The notes: a model not told the origin generated them from the sequence alone. A DNA stretch of 64,000 nucleotides from Streptomyces humidus (GCF_014649655.1 NZ_BMTL01000008.1:186001-250000); one strand, 5' to 3'. Positions 33,392 to 42,389 are shown, numbered from the stretch's first letter. Numbers and translations are program-made.

Positions 33392-33560
33392 CTAGTGCCG
33401 CGGCAGGCAATGTTCGCCCGAGAAGGAGCGGCGTCTGGTGCGTGCTGTCGGCGTGCCGGGCGGAAGCACTCGTACTGGACGTACTCGGGCTTTCGCCCGG
33501 TGCGGCGAGAGTGCGTGCCAGGCGTCGTGACGGGGCGAACATTGCCTGCTGCGGCACTAG
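33392..33560. mobile_element. 169-bp MITE-like palindromic element
   Basis: Bounded by CTAG at both ends. The terminal inverted repeats (33392-33419 and 33533-33560) match over 28 bases with one mismatch. The interior continues to pair (GTGCCGGGCGGAAGC with GCTTTCGCCCGGTGC), so the whole element folds as one long imperfect hairpin around GTACTGGACGTAC. It carries no transposase. Its right-hand CTAG supplies the TAG stop of the aldehyde dehydrogenase gene. Confidence 0.75.
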
Positions 33561-34993
33561 AAGGGGTAGGGCGCCACGTCGCTCCGCACCGTCGTCCAGC
33601 GCACGTCGGTGAAGGCCTCCAGGTTGGCCTCGCCGCCGAAGCGGGCGCCGGTGCCGGAGGCGGCGACCCCGCCGAAGGGCGCCACGGCCTCGTCGTTCAC
33701 GGTCTGGTCGTTGATGTGGACGATGCCGGTCGGGACGCGCTCGGCCAGGTCGAGGCCACGGGCCGCGTCGCGGGTGACGATGCCGAGCGAGAGGCCGTAG
33801 GAGCTGCGCGCGGCCAGCGCCGCGGCCTCGTCCGCGGTGGTGAAGGAGCGCACCGGCGCCACCGGGCCGAAGACCTCCTCGGCGTACGCGGGGGTGTCGT
33901 CGTCGACGCCGGCGAGGACCGTCGGGCGGTAGAAGAGACGGTCGTGCGTGCCGCCCGCGGCGAGTTTCGCGCCGGAGCCCGTGCTGGCCTCCACCAGAGC
34001 GTGCACCTTGGCGCGTTGCCCGTCGTCGATGAGCGGTCCGAGGTGCACCTGCGCGCGGTGCGGGTCGCCGACGGCGAGGGCGTCGGCCTTGGCCGCGAGC
34101 CGCTCGACGTACTCCTCGTAGAGGGAGGCGTGCACCAGGTGGCGGCCGGTGGTCATGCAGATCTGGCCCTGGTGGAAGAACGAGCCCCAGGCGGCCGTGG
34201 AGATGACCGCGTCGAGGTCGGCGTCCTCCAGGACGATCAGGGCGGAGTTGCCGCCGAGTTCCAGGTGGGCGCGCTTGAGGTGGCGTCCGGCGGCCTCGCC
34301 GACCGCGCGGCCGGCCGCGGTGGAGCCGGTGAAGGAGATCACCGGCACGCGCGGGTCGGCGACCAGGGCCGCGCCGGTCTCGGCGCCGCCCGGCAGGACG
34401 TGCAGCAGCCCGTCCGGCAGACCCGCCTCGGCGAAGACGGCGGCCAGGGACAGTCCGCCGCACACCGCCGTGCGCGGGTCGGGCTTGAGGACGACCGCGT
34501 TGCCGAGCGCGAGAGCGGGCGCGACGGAGCGGATCGACAGGATCAGCGGGGCGTTGAACGGGGAGATCACGCCCACCACGCCGACGGGCACCCGCCGGGT
34601 GTAGGACAGCCGGGGCGCCTCGCTGGGCAGGACCTGCCCGGCCGGACGGGAGGCGAGAGCGGCGGCCTCGTAGCACTCCTGGGCGGCGACGTGCAGCTCG
34701 AAGTCCGCCTTGCCGGGTATGGAGCCGGACTCGCGGACGATCCACTCGCGCAGTTCCTCGGCGTGCGCGGCGAACAGGTCGCCGGCCTTGCGCAGCACGC
34801 CGGCGCGCACGAAGTGCGGGAGGCGGGCCCACTCGGACTGGGCGGCGCGGGCGGCCTCGGCGGCGGGACCGACGTCCGCGCCGCTCGCGAGGACGACCGT
34901 GCCCAGCGGGTCGCCGGTGGCGGGCTCGGTAACGGTGTGCCGGGGGCCGGACAGGGCACGGGGCTGCCAGTTCTGGGGGTCGAGCAACGGCAT
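33557..34993 (-). CDS. Aldehyde dehydrogenase family protein
   Basis: A 478-residue NAD(P)-dependent aldehyde dehydrogenase. Visible motifs are the cofactor-binding FTGSTAAGRAVGEAAG, the general-base Glu in LELGGNSALI and the catalytic Cys in GQICMTTGR. It resembles benzaldehyde/salicylaldehyde dehydrogenases in the QICMTTGRHLVH stretch. The stop codon lies inside the terminal CTAG of the adjacent palindromic element, so the element inserted exactly at the 3' end. It is monocistronic. Confidence 0.92.
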   Translation of the reverse strand: MPLLDPQNWQPRALSGPRHTVTEPATGDPLGTVVLASGADVGPAAEAARAAQSEWARLPHFVRAGVLRKAGDLFAAHAEELREWIVRESGSIPGKADFELHVAAQECYEAAALASRPAGQVLPSEAPRLSYTRRVPVGVVGVISPFNAPLILSIRSVAPALALGNAVVLKPDPRTAVCGGLSLAAVFAEAGLPDGLLHVLPGGAETGAALVADPRVPVISFTGSTAAGRAVGEAAGRHLKRAHLELGGNSALIVLEDADLDAVISTAAWGSFFHQGQICMTTGRHLVHASLYEEYVERLAAKADALAVGDPHRAQVHLGPLIDDGQRAKVHALVEASTGSGAKLAAGGTHDRLFYRPTVLAGVDDDTPAYAEEVFGPVAPVRSFTTADEAAALAARSSYGLSLGIVTRDAARGLDLAERVPTGIVHINDQTVNDEAVAPFGGVAASGTGARFGGEANLEAFTDVRWTTVRSDVAPYPF

Positions 34994-35417
34994 GAGGGCT
35001 CTCCGATCGGTGACCCGCGGGACTTGCCGTTCTCACGGGGAGAAGGGGAAGTCCCGTGCAGGTGGCCGCCAGTTCGGCGGCGGCATGGCGGGATGCGGTG
35101 ATCCGGCGCAGCCGGGCGAGCTGCATCCGATGAGCGAACGCATCCCCATCTGGTTGAGCACGCAACATCTTAGTCATGCCGCAGGACGATCGGGTCGCCT
35201 CACGCACGCGTCGATCGGTCCGGCGCGGAGCGCGACCGCGCCGGGCGGCCCTCTCGCCGACGGGAAGCCCCGGCCGAACACTTCCTTGACCAACTTGCTT
35301 GACTTACAAGGGACTTGGGGGGCCGACCGCCGGCCGGAACCGTGGCGCAGGCCCGGGCCGGGGGCACGCCGGAACCGTGGCGCGGGGTCGGGCCGCGATA
35401 CGGGCCGGCGTCGTGGT
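34994..35417. other. Intergenic region without a gene
   Basis: About 424 bases between the aldehyde dehydrogenase start (minus) and the LacI gene stop (minus). An AT-richer patch at 35280-35320 contains CTTG-N9-CAAG (35294-35310) and TTGAC, which could be a promoter or operator for the aldehyde dehydrogenase gene. Confidence 0.4.
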
Positions 35418-36455
35418 TCAGCTGGATTCACGGTGCACGACCGTGGCCCCGAACGGCTCGTGCGGCTCGGGGGCGGCGGCGGGGTTGCGGACGGCCCGGT
35501 CCACCAGTGAGGCGAGCTCACGCCCCGAAGGCAGCGCGATCCGCACGGTGCTGAGCCGGGGCCGCAGCAGCCGCCCCAGCACGAGGTCGTCGGCGCCGAC
35601 GACGGCGACGTCCTCGGGTACCCGGACCCCCGTCTCCTGCAGGGCGCGCATCAGCAGCATGGCGTACTCGTCGTTGTAGGCGAACACGGCGTCGAGGCCG
35701 AGGCCGGACCAGCGGGCGGCGAGGGCGGCCGCGGACTCCTCGCTGTAGGCGAGGGGCAGTTCGGTCACGGTGGCCCCCGTGCCGGACAGGGCCTCGCGGG
35801 AGCCGTGGAGGCGGGGCGCGGAGAACACCTCCATGCCCCGCCCCTCGGGGACGACCACCCCGATCCGGCGGCGGCCGCGCGCATACAGATGGGCCGCGGC
35901 ACTGCGGCCGACGTCGGCATGGTCCAGGCGCAGCGCGTGGGCGCCCTCGACGGGCGCGGGGCTGAGGGTCACCACGGCGCGCGCGCCGGACCGCTTGAGG
36001 ACGGCGACCCCCTCCGGTCCGATGCCCGGGGTGGGCACCAGCACGGCGACGGGCCGCAGTTCGGCCCAGGCCCGGGCGGCGTCGTCGCCGCACAGTCCGG
36101 TGGCGCCGTACTGGACGACGGTGTACTCGAGGCGGGCGAGCGCCCCCTGGAAGTCGTGCACGAACTGGCTGTAGAGCGGGCCGGCCGGGGCGGGCAGCGT
36201 GGGCATCAGGACCACGCGGCTGTGTCCCGCGCGCAGGGCGCGGGCGGCCGCGTGCGGCACGTACCCGAGTTCCTCGGCCGCCTGGCGGACCCGAAGACGG
36301 GTGGGCTCGCTGATGCGCACGGCGCCGGCGTTGTTCAGGACGTAGGAGACGGTCGCGCGCGAGACGCCGGCCAGGCGGGCCACGTCGGCGCTCGTGGGCA
36401 CGGGGCGCGGGGCCGGCGACTTCGTCGGCGCGGGCGTGTTCGGTATCTGCACCAT
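35418..36455 (-). CDS. LacI-family transcriptional regulator
   Basis: A LacI/GalR regulator of about 345 residues. The HTH is TSADVARLAGVSRATVSYVLN with hinge YVPHAAARALRAGHSR. The core contains GDDAARAWAELRPVAVLVPT, FAYNDEYAMLLMRAL and VAVVGADDLVLGRLLRPRLS. The start is uncertain: ATGs at 36467 and 36455 both lack a clear Shine-Dalgarno site. It is divergent from a TetR gene across an array of three 14-bp operators. No sugar-utilisation gene is adjacent. Confidence 0.85.
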   Translation of the reverse strand: MVQIPNTPAPTKSPAPRPVPTSADVARLAGVSRATVSYVLNNAGAVRISEPTRLRVRQAAEELGYVPHAAARALRAGHSRVVLMPTLPAPAGPLYSQFVHDFQGALARLEYTVVQYGATGLCGDDAARAWAELRPVAVLVPTPGIGPEGVAVLKRSGARAVVTLSPAPVEGAHALRLDHADVGRSAAAHLYARGRRRIGVVVPEGRGMEVFSAPRLHGSREALSGTGATVTELPLAYSEESAAALAARWSGLGLDAVFAYNDEYAMLLMRALQETGVRVPEDVAVVGADDLVLGRLLRPRLSTVRIALPSGRELASLVDRAVRNPAAAPEPHEPFGATVVHRESS

Positions 36456-36526
36456 GACGTACGGCATCTTGGCAGACGCCGCTTCCGGGGTCCGGGGCGG
36501 GGGACGCCGGATCCGACAGACCGTCA

Positions 36527-36570
36527 ACGAACATGTTCGTGACGTACTTGTTCGTGACGAACATGTACGT
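36527..36570. promoter_or_regulatory. Triple tandem TetR-type operator
   Basis: Three 14-bp palindromic units at 15-bp spacing: ACGAACATGTTCGT (36527-36540), ACGTACTTGTTCGT (36542-36555) and ACGAACATGTACGT (36557-36570). The consensus is ACGwACwTGTwCGT. The array lies 12 bases before the TetR start and is the probable autoregulatory site for the TetR-monooxygenase operon and perhaps the LacI gene. Confidence 0.8.
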
Positions 36571-36582
36571 CATACTCGTGGC

Positions 36583-37254
36583 ATGACAGCACGCCCCGAC
36601 ACCCCGCGCAGCCGCCGCGAGCGCCCCGCCAAGCCCGCCCTGACCAGGGAGGGCATCGTGGGAGCCGCCGTGGCGGTGCTGCGCGCCGAAGGACTTCGCA
36701 AGGTCACCATGCGACGCCTGGCCGAGGAGCTCGACACCGGCCCGGCCTCCCTCTACGTGTACGTCCGCAACACGGCGGAGCTGCACGCGGCCGTGCTCGA
36801 CGAGCTGCTGGGCACGGTCGGCCCGGCCCCCGCCGGGGGCGACTGGCGCGAGCGGCTGGAAGGGGTGCTCACCGCGTACACCGCGATGCTCCTGGAGTAC
36901 CCGGACCTCGCCCGCTCGGCGCTCACGGCGCGGCCCAGCGGCCCGCACTACCTGAACCTCATCGAGACGCTGCTCGCCCTGCTCGACGAGGGCGGGGTGC
37001 CCGCCGCCCAGGCCGCCTGGGGCGTGGACCTGCTGCTCCAGCACGCCACCGCGACGGCCGCCGAGCACAGCGAGGAGGCCTCCCAGGAGGACTGGGACGC
37101 CCTGCGGCACGCGGTGCGCACAGCCTCCGAGCAGACCCATCCGCACACGGCCGCCCTGGCCGGCCCGCTGCTGTCCGGCCCTCCCGCGGCCCGTCTGTCC
37201 TGGGGGGTCCAGGCGCTGATCAACGGCATCGAGCGGACCGCCACACCCTGCTGA
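36583..37254 (+). CDS. TetR-family regulator
   Basis: A 223-residue TetR protein with the HTH TREGIVGAAVAVLRAEG...MRRLAEELDTGPASLYVYV and a TetR-C-like ligand domain. No Shine-Dalgarno sequence precedes ATG 36583, which lies just 12 bases after the operator array. It is followed after 44 bases by a TetX-like monooxygenase on the same strand. The pair looks like a drug-responsive cassette: repressor plus FAD monooxygenase. Confidence 0.9.
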   Translation: MTARPDTPRSRRERPAKPALTREGIVGAAVAVLRAEGLRKVTMRRLAEELDTGPASLYVYVRNTAELHAAVLDELLGTVGPAPAGGDWRERLEGVLTAYTAMLLEYPDLARSALTARPSGPHYLNLIETLLALLDEGGVPAAQAAWGVDLLLQHATATAAEHSEEASQEDWDALRHAVRTASEQTHPHTAALAGPLLSGPPAARLSWGVQALINGIERTATPC

Positions 37255-37298
37255 TCCACGAACCGTCACACCCTGCTGCCCCACCAAGGAGACCCACC

Positions 37299-38429
37299 AT
37301 GGAGCACCACCCCATAGCGATCGTCGGCGCCGGACTCGGCGGTCTCACCCTCGCCCGTGTGCTGCGCGTGCACGGCATCCCGGCAGCCGTCCTCGATCTG
37401 GACGCCTCACCCGCCGCCCGCACCCAGGGCGGCATGCTCGACATCCACGAGGACTCCGGCCAGGAGGCCCTGCGCGCCGCCGGACTGCACGAGGCGTTCC
37501 GGAAACTCGTCGTGCCCGGCGGCGAAAGCGTCCGCGTTCTCGACAAGGACGCCGTGGTCCGGTACGCCGAGGACGACGACGGGGCCGGCGGGCGCCCCGA
37601 GGTCGAGCGGGGCGCCCTGCGCCGCCTGCTGCTCGACTCGCTGCCCGAGGGAACCGTCCACTGGGGCGCGAAGGTCACCGCAGCGCGGGCGCTGGAGGGC
37701 GGGCGGCACGAGGTGACCCTCGCGGACGGCGGCTCCTTCACCACGGACCTGCTGGTCGGCGCCGACGGCGCCTGGTCCCGGATCCGCCCGCTGCTCTCCG
37801 CCGCCCGGCCCGCGTACACGGGCGTGTCGTTCGTCGAGACGGACCTGCTGGACGCGGACGTGCGGCATCCGGTGAGCGCCGGGGTCGTCGGCGACGGCTC
37901 CCTCTTCGCGCTCGGCCACGGCAAGGGTTTCATCGCCCACCGCGAACCCGACGGCAGCCTGCACGTCTACACGGCGCTGCGGGTCGCCGAGGACTGGGCC
38001 GACGGCGTCGACTTCCACGACGACGAGGCGGCGAAGGCCCACGTCCTGGAGCACTTCGCGGACTGGGACAAGAGCCTGCGGGCTCTGGTCGCCGACGCCG
38101 ACGGGCCGCTGACGCCGCGCCTGATCCACGCGCTGCCGGCCGACCACCGCTGGGACCGCGTCCCCGGCGTCACCCTGCTCGGCGACGCCGCCCACCTGAT
38201 GTCGCCGTTCGCGGGCGAGGGCGCCAACCTCGCAATGCTGGACGGCGCGGAACTCGGCCTGGCCCTGGCGGCGCACCCGGGTGAACGCGAGGCCGCGCTG
38301 GCCGCCTACGAGGAGAAACTGTTCCCGCGCAGCGCGGCCGCCGCCGCCGACTCGGCCGAGAACAGCACGGCCCTGTTCGCCGAGGACGCGCCGCAGACCG
38401 TCGTCGACCTGTTCAGCGCTCACCCCTGA
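37299..38429 (+). CDS. FAD-dependent monooxygenase, TetX-like
   Basis: A 376-residue class A flavoprotein monooxygenase. It has the FAD motif IAIVGAGLGGLTLARVL, the TetX-type GGMLDIHEDSGQEALRAAG, DG-type LLVGADGAWSRIR and the GD motif GVTLLGDAAHLMSPFAGEGANL. These are the regions shared with TetX, which hydroxylates tetracyclines; other relatives act on aromatic compounds. It has AAGGAGA upstream and is cotranscribed with the TetR gene. Whether it degrades an antibiotic is not known. Confidence 0.88.
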   Translation: MEHHPIAIVGAGLGGLTLARVLRVHGIPAAVLDLDASPAARTQGGMLDIHEDSGQEALRAAGLHEAFRKLVVPGGESVRVLDKDAVVRYAEDDDGAGGRPEVERGALRRLLLDSLPEGTVHWGAKVTAARALEGGRHEVTLADGGSFTTDLLVGADGAWSRIRPLLSAARPAYTGVSFVETDLLDADVRHPVSAGVVGDGSLFALGHGKGFIAHREPDGSLHVYTALRVAEDWADGVDFHDDEAAKAHVLEHFADWDKSLRALVADADGPLTPRLIHALPADHRWDRVPGVTLLGDAAHLMSPFAGEGANLAMLDGAELGLALAAHPGEREAALAAYEEKLFPRSAAAAADSAENSTALFAEDAPQTVVDLFSAHP

Positions 38430-38432
38430 CCC

Positions 38433-38448
38433 GCCCGCCCGGGCGGGC
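38433..38448. terminator. Bidirectional terminator palindrome
   Basis: GCCCGCCCGGGCGGGC, a perfect 16-bp palindrome in the 20-base gap between the convergent monooxygenase (stop 38429) and TetR (stop 38450) genes. Confidence 0.6.
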
Positions 38449-38449
38449 C

Positions 38450-39157
38450 TCACCCCTGAGCGGACCTCGCCCCGGGCGGGTCGCCGCCGGGGGCGGCGGC
38501 CTCGCCCGCCACCCGGTCGACCAGGTCGTTCCAGCCTGCCTCCAGCCTGGCCGGCGGCATTCCGGACTGCCGGGTGAGGTGGTGGACGAGGACGGGGCTG
38601 AGGTACCCCATCAGCGCGTGGGCGAGCAACTCCGCGTCCGCGTCGGGCCGGGCCTGGCGCAGCAGCATCGCCAGGTGAGCCAGATGGACGCGGCGCGGCG
38701 GCACGGAGTACCGGCGCTCGGCTCCGGGCTCGGCCGCCAGCTGCAGGTCGAGCTCGTCGACGCAGCGCCGGAGCATGGCGACGCCGAAGGCCCGCAGCCT
38801 CTCCGAGGGCGGCGCGCCCGGCCCCAGCGGCGGCGGACCGCTCAGGAAGGCGGCCTGGAAGTTGCGCTCGGAGTGGTCCAGGAGCGCGTTGAGCAGCCCG
38901 GTACGGTCGCCGAAGCGGCGGAACACCGTGCCCTTGCCGACGTGCGCCGCGCTCGCCACCGCGTCCATCGTGACCCCGGCCGCGCCGTGCTCGGCGATCA
39001 GCCGGGCGGCGGCGTCCAGGAGCCTGGCCCGGTTGCGGGCCGCGTCGGCGCGCAGGCACGGTTCGTCGTCGAACGGCCCGAGGTGCAGCAGCTGGGACTC
39101 GCCGACGGGCTCGTCGGATTCGTCGGGCTCCGGACAGGGGGGCAGAACGGCGGACAT
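38450..39157 (-). CDS. TetR-family regulator
   Basis: A 235-residue TetR protein. The HTH is NRARLLDAAARLIAEHGAAG...VTMDAVASAAHVGKGTVFRRF. An N-terminal extension of about 38 acidic residues precedes it. It is divergent from an FMN reductase gene, and two GGAC-N4-GTCC operators lie between, so it very likely represses that reductase and itself. Confidence 0.9.
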   Translation of the reverse strand: MSAVLPPCPEPDESDEPVGESQLLHLGPFDDEPCLRADAARNRARLLDAAARLIAEHGAAGVTMDAVASAAHVGKGTVFRRFGDRTGLLNALLDHSERNFQAAFLSGPPPLGPGAPPSERLRAFGVAMLRRCVDELDLQLAAEPGAERRYSVPPRRVHLAHLAMLLRQARPDADAELLAHALMGYLSPVLVHHLTRQSGMPPARLEAGWNDLVDRVAGEAAAPGGDPPGARSAQG

Positions 39158-39188
39158 GAACTCAGCGTAAAGCACCGGGAATGAAACT

Positions 39189-39238
39189 GGACCGCGGTCC
39201 GTTTGGGATGCTAGAACAATAAACGGACTTCGGTCCGT
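39189..39238. promoter_or_regulatory. Paired GGAC-N4-GTCC operators
   Basis: GGACCGCGGTCC at 39189-39200 (perfect palindrome) and ACGGACTTCGGTCCGT at 39223-39238 share GGAC-N4-GTCC. Their centres are 36 bp apart, in the divergent region between TetR (start 39157) and the FMN reductase (start 39276). Confidence 0.75.
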
Positions 39239-39275
39239 ATTCGTCGCAGCAGTGTTCCAGCCTCTGGGAGTACCC

Positions 39276-39839
39276 ATGTCAGTCCGCATCCTCGCGCTCG
39301 TCGGCAGCCTCCGCGCCGGTTCGACCAACCGCCAGCTCGCCGAGGCGGCCGTCAAGGTCGCTCCCGAGGGCGCCGAGGTCGACCTCTTCGAAGGCCTGGC
39401 GGAGATCCCCTTCTACAACGAGGACCTCGACGTCGAGGGCAGCGTCCCGGCCGCCGCTGCGAGCCTGCGCGCGGCCGCGCAGGCCGCCGACGCCTTCCTG
39501 CTCTTCTCCCCCGAGTACAACGGCACCATCCCGGCCGTCCTGAAGAACGCCATCGACTGGCTGTCCCGCCCGTACGGCGCCGGCGCCTTCGGCGGCAAGC
39601 CCGTCGCCGTGGTCGGCACCGCGTTCGGCCAGTTCGGCGGCGTGTGGGCGCAGGACGAGGCCCGCAAGGCCGTGGGCATCGCCGGCGGCAAGGTGATCGA
39701 GGACCTCAAGCTCTCCATCCCGGGCTCCCTGACCCGCTTCGCCGAGACCCACCCGGTGGACGACGCCGAGGTCGCCGCGCAGCTGACCGAGGTCGTCGCC
39801 CGTCTGCACGGCCACGCGGGCGAGGTCGCGGCCGCCTGA
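39276..39839 (+). CDS. NADPH-dependent FMN reductase
   Basis: A 187-residue flavodoxin-like reductase. It has the FMN loop LVGSLRAGSTNRQL and the FSPEYNGTIPAVLKNAIDWL signature of the NADPH-dependent FMN reductase/quinone reductase family. It would reduce flavins or quinones, in defence against electrophiles. GGGAG lies upstream of ATG 39276. Regulation by the divergent TetR is likely. A strong terminator follows. Confidence 0.93.
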   Translation: MSVRILALVGSLRAGSTNRQLAEAAVKVAPEGAEVDLFEGLAEIPFYNEDLDVEGSVPAAAASLRAAAQAADAFLLFSPEYNGTIPAVLKNAIDWLSRPYGAGAFGGKPVAVVGTAFGQFGGVWAQDEARKAVGIAGGKVIEDLKLSIPGSLTRFAETHPVDDAEVAAQLTEVVARLHGHAGEVAAA

Positions 39840-39863
39840 TCGCCGTCCTGCCCCGCGGGTGAA

Positions 39864-39911
39864 GAACGACGGGCGGGGCCCGGAGGATCCTCCGGGCCCC
39901 GTTCGTCGTTC
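39864..39911 (+). terminator. Strong terminator hairpin
   Basis: A perfect 26-bp palindrome at 39875-39900 with further pairing of GAACGACG (39864-39871) to CGTCGTTC (39904-39911), 24 bases after the FMN reductase stop. Confidence 0.85.
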
Positions 39912-40063
39912 GCACGTCGCATCCCCGCATCCCCGCACCCACGCACCGACGGGCGTGCACGCCCGGCCGCAGGTCGGTGTCCCGCGCAGGCCGTCGGGGG
40001 CGGCCGGACAAAAGTCGTCGAAGCCGCAGACTGCATGCCTTCACGTCTGATAGGGCTGGGAAG

Positions 40064-41011
40064 ATGCAGACCCTCTATCGACGACTGCTGGCTCTGATGC
40101 CCCGCATCGGCGTCCAGGTGACCGACCTCGGACCGGGGACGGCGGTGGTCACCCGGCGCGGCCGTCCGTTCCGGGCCACCGGTGCGGGCAGGGACACCTG
40201 GGTGCTGCGGCGGACCCGGGACGGCGAGCGCCCCGGAGTGCGCGAGGGCGAGGCCGTACGGCTGGGCGGCACCGACGCCGTCCTCCTCATGGACGCCCCG
40301 GACCGGCGCGACGAGCGCAAGCTGCAGCTGGCGGCCGCCGAGTACCTGTGCAGCCAGCACGTCACGGCGATGCTGGAGCTGTACGGCGTGAACTGCGTCT
40401 TCGACGTCGGGGCCAACGCCGGCCAGTACGCCAGGCGGCTGCGCGGGCTCGGCTACACCGGCCGGATCGTGTCCTTCGAGCCCACGTCGGAGACGTTCGC
40501 CCGGCTGGAGAAGGCCGCCGCGGACGACCCCGCCTGGCGGGTGTACCGGTGCGGCCTGGGCCGCGAGGAGACGACGGCGCAGATCCACACCGGGTGGAAG
40601 ACGATGAACTCCCTGCTGTCCGCGAGCGACTACGGCAAGGGCCGCTACAGCCGCTTCACCCAGGCCGACACCGAGGAGATCCGCGTCCGCCGGCTGGCGG
40701 AGGTCATGGACGAGGCGATGGAGGGCCTCGCCGAACCGCGCCCCTTCCTCAAGATGGACACGCAGGGCTACGACCTGGAGGTGTTCGCCGGGGGCGGGGA
40801 ACGTATCGCGGAGTTCGTGGGCATGCAGTCCGAGGTCGCGGTGCTCAGGCTGTACGAGGGCAGCCCCGGCATGGGCGAGGCCGTCGCGACGTACGAGGCC
40901 GCGGGCTTCGGCATCACCGGGATGTACCCGGTGACGCGCGAGGCGACCACGGGACGGGTCATCGAGTTCGACTGCGTGCTGATGCGCGCGGCCGCCGCGC
41001 CCGCGCCGTAG
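40064..41011 (+). CDS. FkbM-family methyltransferase
   Basis: A 315-residue SAM-dependent methyltransferase of the FkbM family. The SAM motif is CVFDVGANAGQYARRL (about residue 110), followed by RIVSFEPTSETFARLE and FLKMDTQGYDLEVFAGG. The family methylates oxygen atoms of sugars, polyketides or glycopeptides. No biosynthetic genes lie next to it, so the substrate is unknown. Start at 40064 has GGGAAG upstream. Confidence 0.87.
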   Translation: MQTLYRRLLALMPRIGVQVTDLGPGTAVVTRRGRPFRATGAGRDTWVLRRTRDGERPGVREGEAVRLGGTDAVLLMDAPDRRDERKLQLAAAEYLCSQHVTAMLELYGVNCVFDVGANAGQYARRLRGLGYTGRIVSFEPTSETFARLEKAAADDPAWRVYRCGLGREETTAQIHTGWKTMNSLLSASDYGKGRYSRFTQADTEEIRVRRLAEVMDEAMEGLAEPRPFLKMDTQGYDLEVFAGGGERIAEFVGMQSEVAVLRLYEGSPGMGEAVATYEAAGFGITGMYPVTREATTGRVIEFDCVLMRAAAAPAP

Positions 41012-41414
41012 AGCCGTCGCACGAGTCCGCGGCTCCCAGCCGCTCGGCGGCCCGCGGGCCGGTGAGGGTCGTCCGCGACAAAGAGCACAGGACGCCGAGC
41101 GAGAAGGCGACGCCGCTCCGCGGCACATGCACCCCGGCCGCGCGCAGCACGGGCAAACACCGGCAGCAAGGGCAGCACCGGCGGCACGGGCGGCACCAGG
41201 TCCGGGAGCGGGCGGACTCGGAGGCGGTCGGCCACGCCGAAACGCTTCTCCGCGGCCTTCGGCGATCCTGGCAAGCCACGAGGACGGGACCGTGTCACCC
41301 GCCGGACGGCGGGCAGGTTCCGCCGAACGGCGGTGCTCGGGAAGGCGGCCGTCCGAGCGACCATGAGCCGCACGATCCACCGCGCATCCGCGCGTTCCGT
41401 ATGAGGAGCAGCCC
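41012..41414. other. Intergenic region without a supported gene
   Basis: About 403 bases. It contains short direct repeats of GGCAGCACCGGCGGCAC type around 41150-41200. Nothing with coding or clear regulatory character was seen. Confidence 0.4.
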
Positions 41415-42389
41415 ATGACGTCCCAGCCGCCGCCCTTCGACCCCGAACTCGCCGCCGCCCTGGAGCTCATCAAGGACGTGATCCAGCCGGGGCTGTCCCC
41501 GGAGGACATCGAAGCCGTCCGCCGGGGACCCGGCATCGCGCTCCTCGCCCAGCTCGACCTGACCGCCGGCGGGTCCTTCGAGGTCGAGGACCGCACGGTC
41601 CCGGGGCCCGAGGGCTCCCCCGAGATCTCCCTGCTGATCTGCCGTCCGACCTCACCGGCCCCGGACCGGCCCCGCCCGGTCGTCTACCACGTGCACGGCG
41701 GCGGGATGGTCCTCGGCGACAAGCGGGACGGCATGGGCGTGATCCTTGACTGGGCGCGTGAACTCGACCTGGTCGTGGTGTCCGTGGAGTACCGGCTGGC
41801 CCCCGAGCACCCGCATCCGGCGCCGGTCGAGGACGTGTACGCCGGTCTGCTGTGGACGGCGGAGCACGCCAAGGAGTTGGGCGCCGACCCGGAACGGATC
41901 GTCATCGCCGGGGCCAGCGCCGGCGGCGGCCTCACGGCCGCACTCGCTCTGCTGCTGCGCGACCGCCGGGGACCGCGGCCGATCGGCCAGCTGCTGATGT
42001 GCCCCATGCTGGACGACCGCAACGACACCCCCTCCAGCCACCAGATGGCGGGACTCGGCGTCTGGGACCGCACGGCCAACGAGACCGGCTGGACGGCCCT
42101 GCTCGGCGAGCGGCGCGGCGGCCCGGACGTCTCTCCGTACGCGGCGCCCGCCCGCGCCGAGGACCTGTCCGGGCTTCCCCCGGCCTTCCTCGACGTGGGC
42201 TCCGCCGAGACCTTCCGGGACGAGGTCGTCGCGTACGCCTCCCGGATCTGGCAGGCCGGCGGGGTGGCCGAGCTGCACGTCTGGCCGGGCGGCTTCCACG
42301 GGTTCGACGGCTTCGCACCACAGGCCGCGCTGTCGAGGTCGGCGCGGGCGGCCCATGTGGACTGGCTACGACGCCTGCTCGCCGAGTAG
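41415..42389 (+). CDS. Alpha/beta-hydrolase, HSL-type esterase
   Basis: A 324-residue hormone-sensitive-lipase family esterase. It has the oxyanion motif HVHGGGMVLG, the nucleophile elbow GASAGGGL and the acid in AFLDVGSAETFRDE. The catalytic His lies in WPGGFHGF. It should hydrolyse short-chain esters; the natural substrate is unknown. GAGGAG lies upstream of the ATG. It is not clearly in an operon. Confidence 0.9.
   Translation: MTSQPPPFDPELAAALELIKDVIQPGLSPEDIEAVRRGPGIALLAQLDLTAGGSFEVEDRTVPGPEGSPEISLLICRPTSPAPDRPRPVVYHVHGGGMVLGDKRDGMGVILDWARELDLVVVSVEYRLAPEHPHPAPVEDVYAGLLWTAEHAKELGADPERIVIAGASAGGGLTAALALLLRDRRGPRPIGQLLMCPMLDDRNDTPSSHQMAGLGVWDRTANETGWTALLGERRGGPDVSPYAAPARAEDLSGLPPAFLDVGSAETFRDEVVAYASRIWQAGGVAELHVWPGGFHGFDGFAPQAALSRSARAAHVDWLRRLLAE

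Noticed and set aside
35284..35310. TTGAC/CTTG-N9-CAAG as a strong promoter for the aldehyde dehydrogenase gene
   Set aside because: It is about 300 bases from the ATG and the inverted repeat has only 4-bp arms, so it is noted only as a weak candidate.
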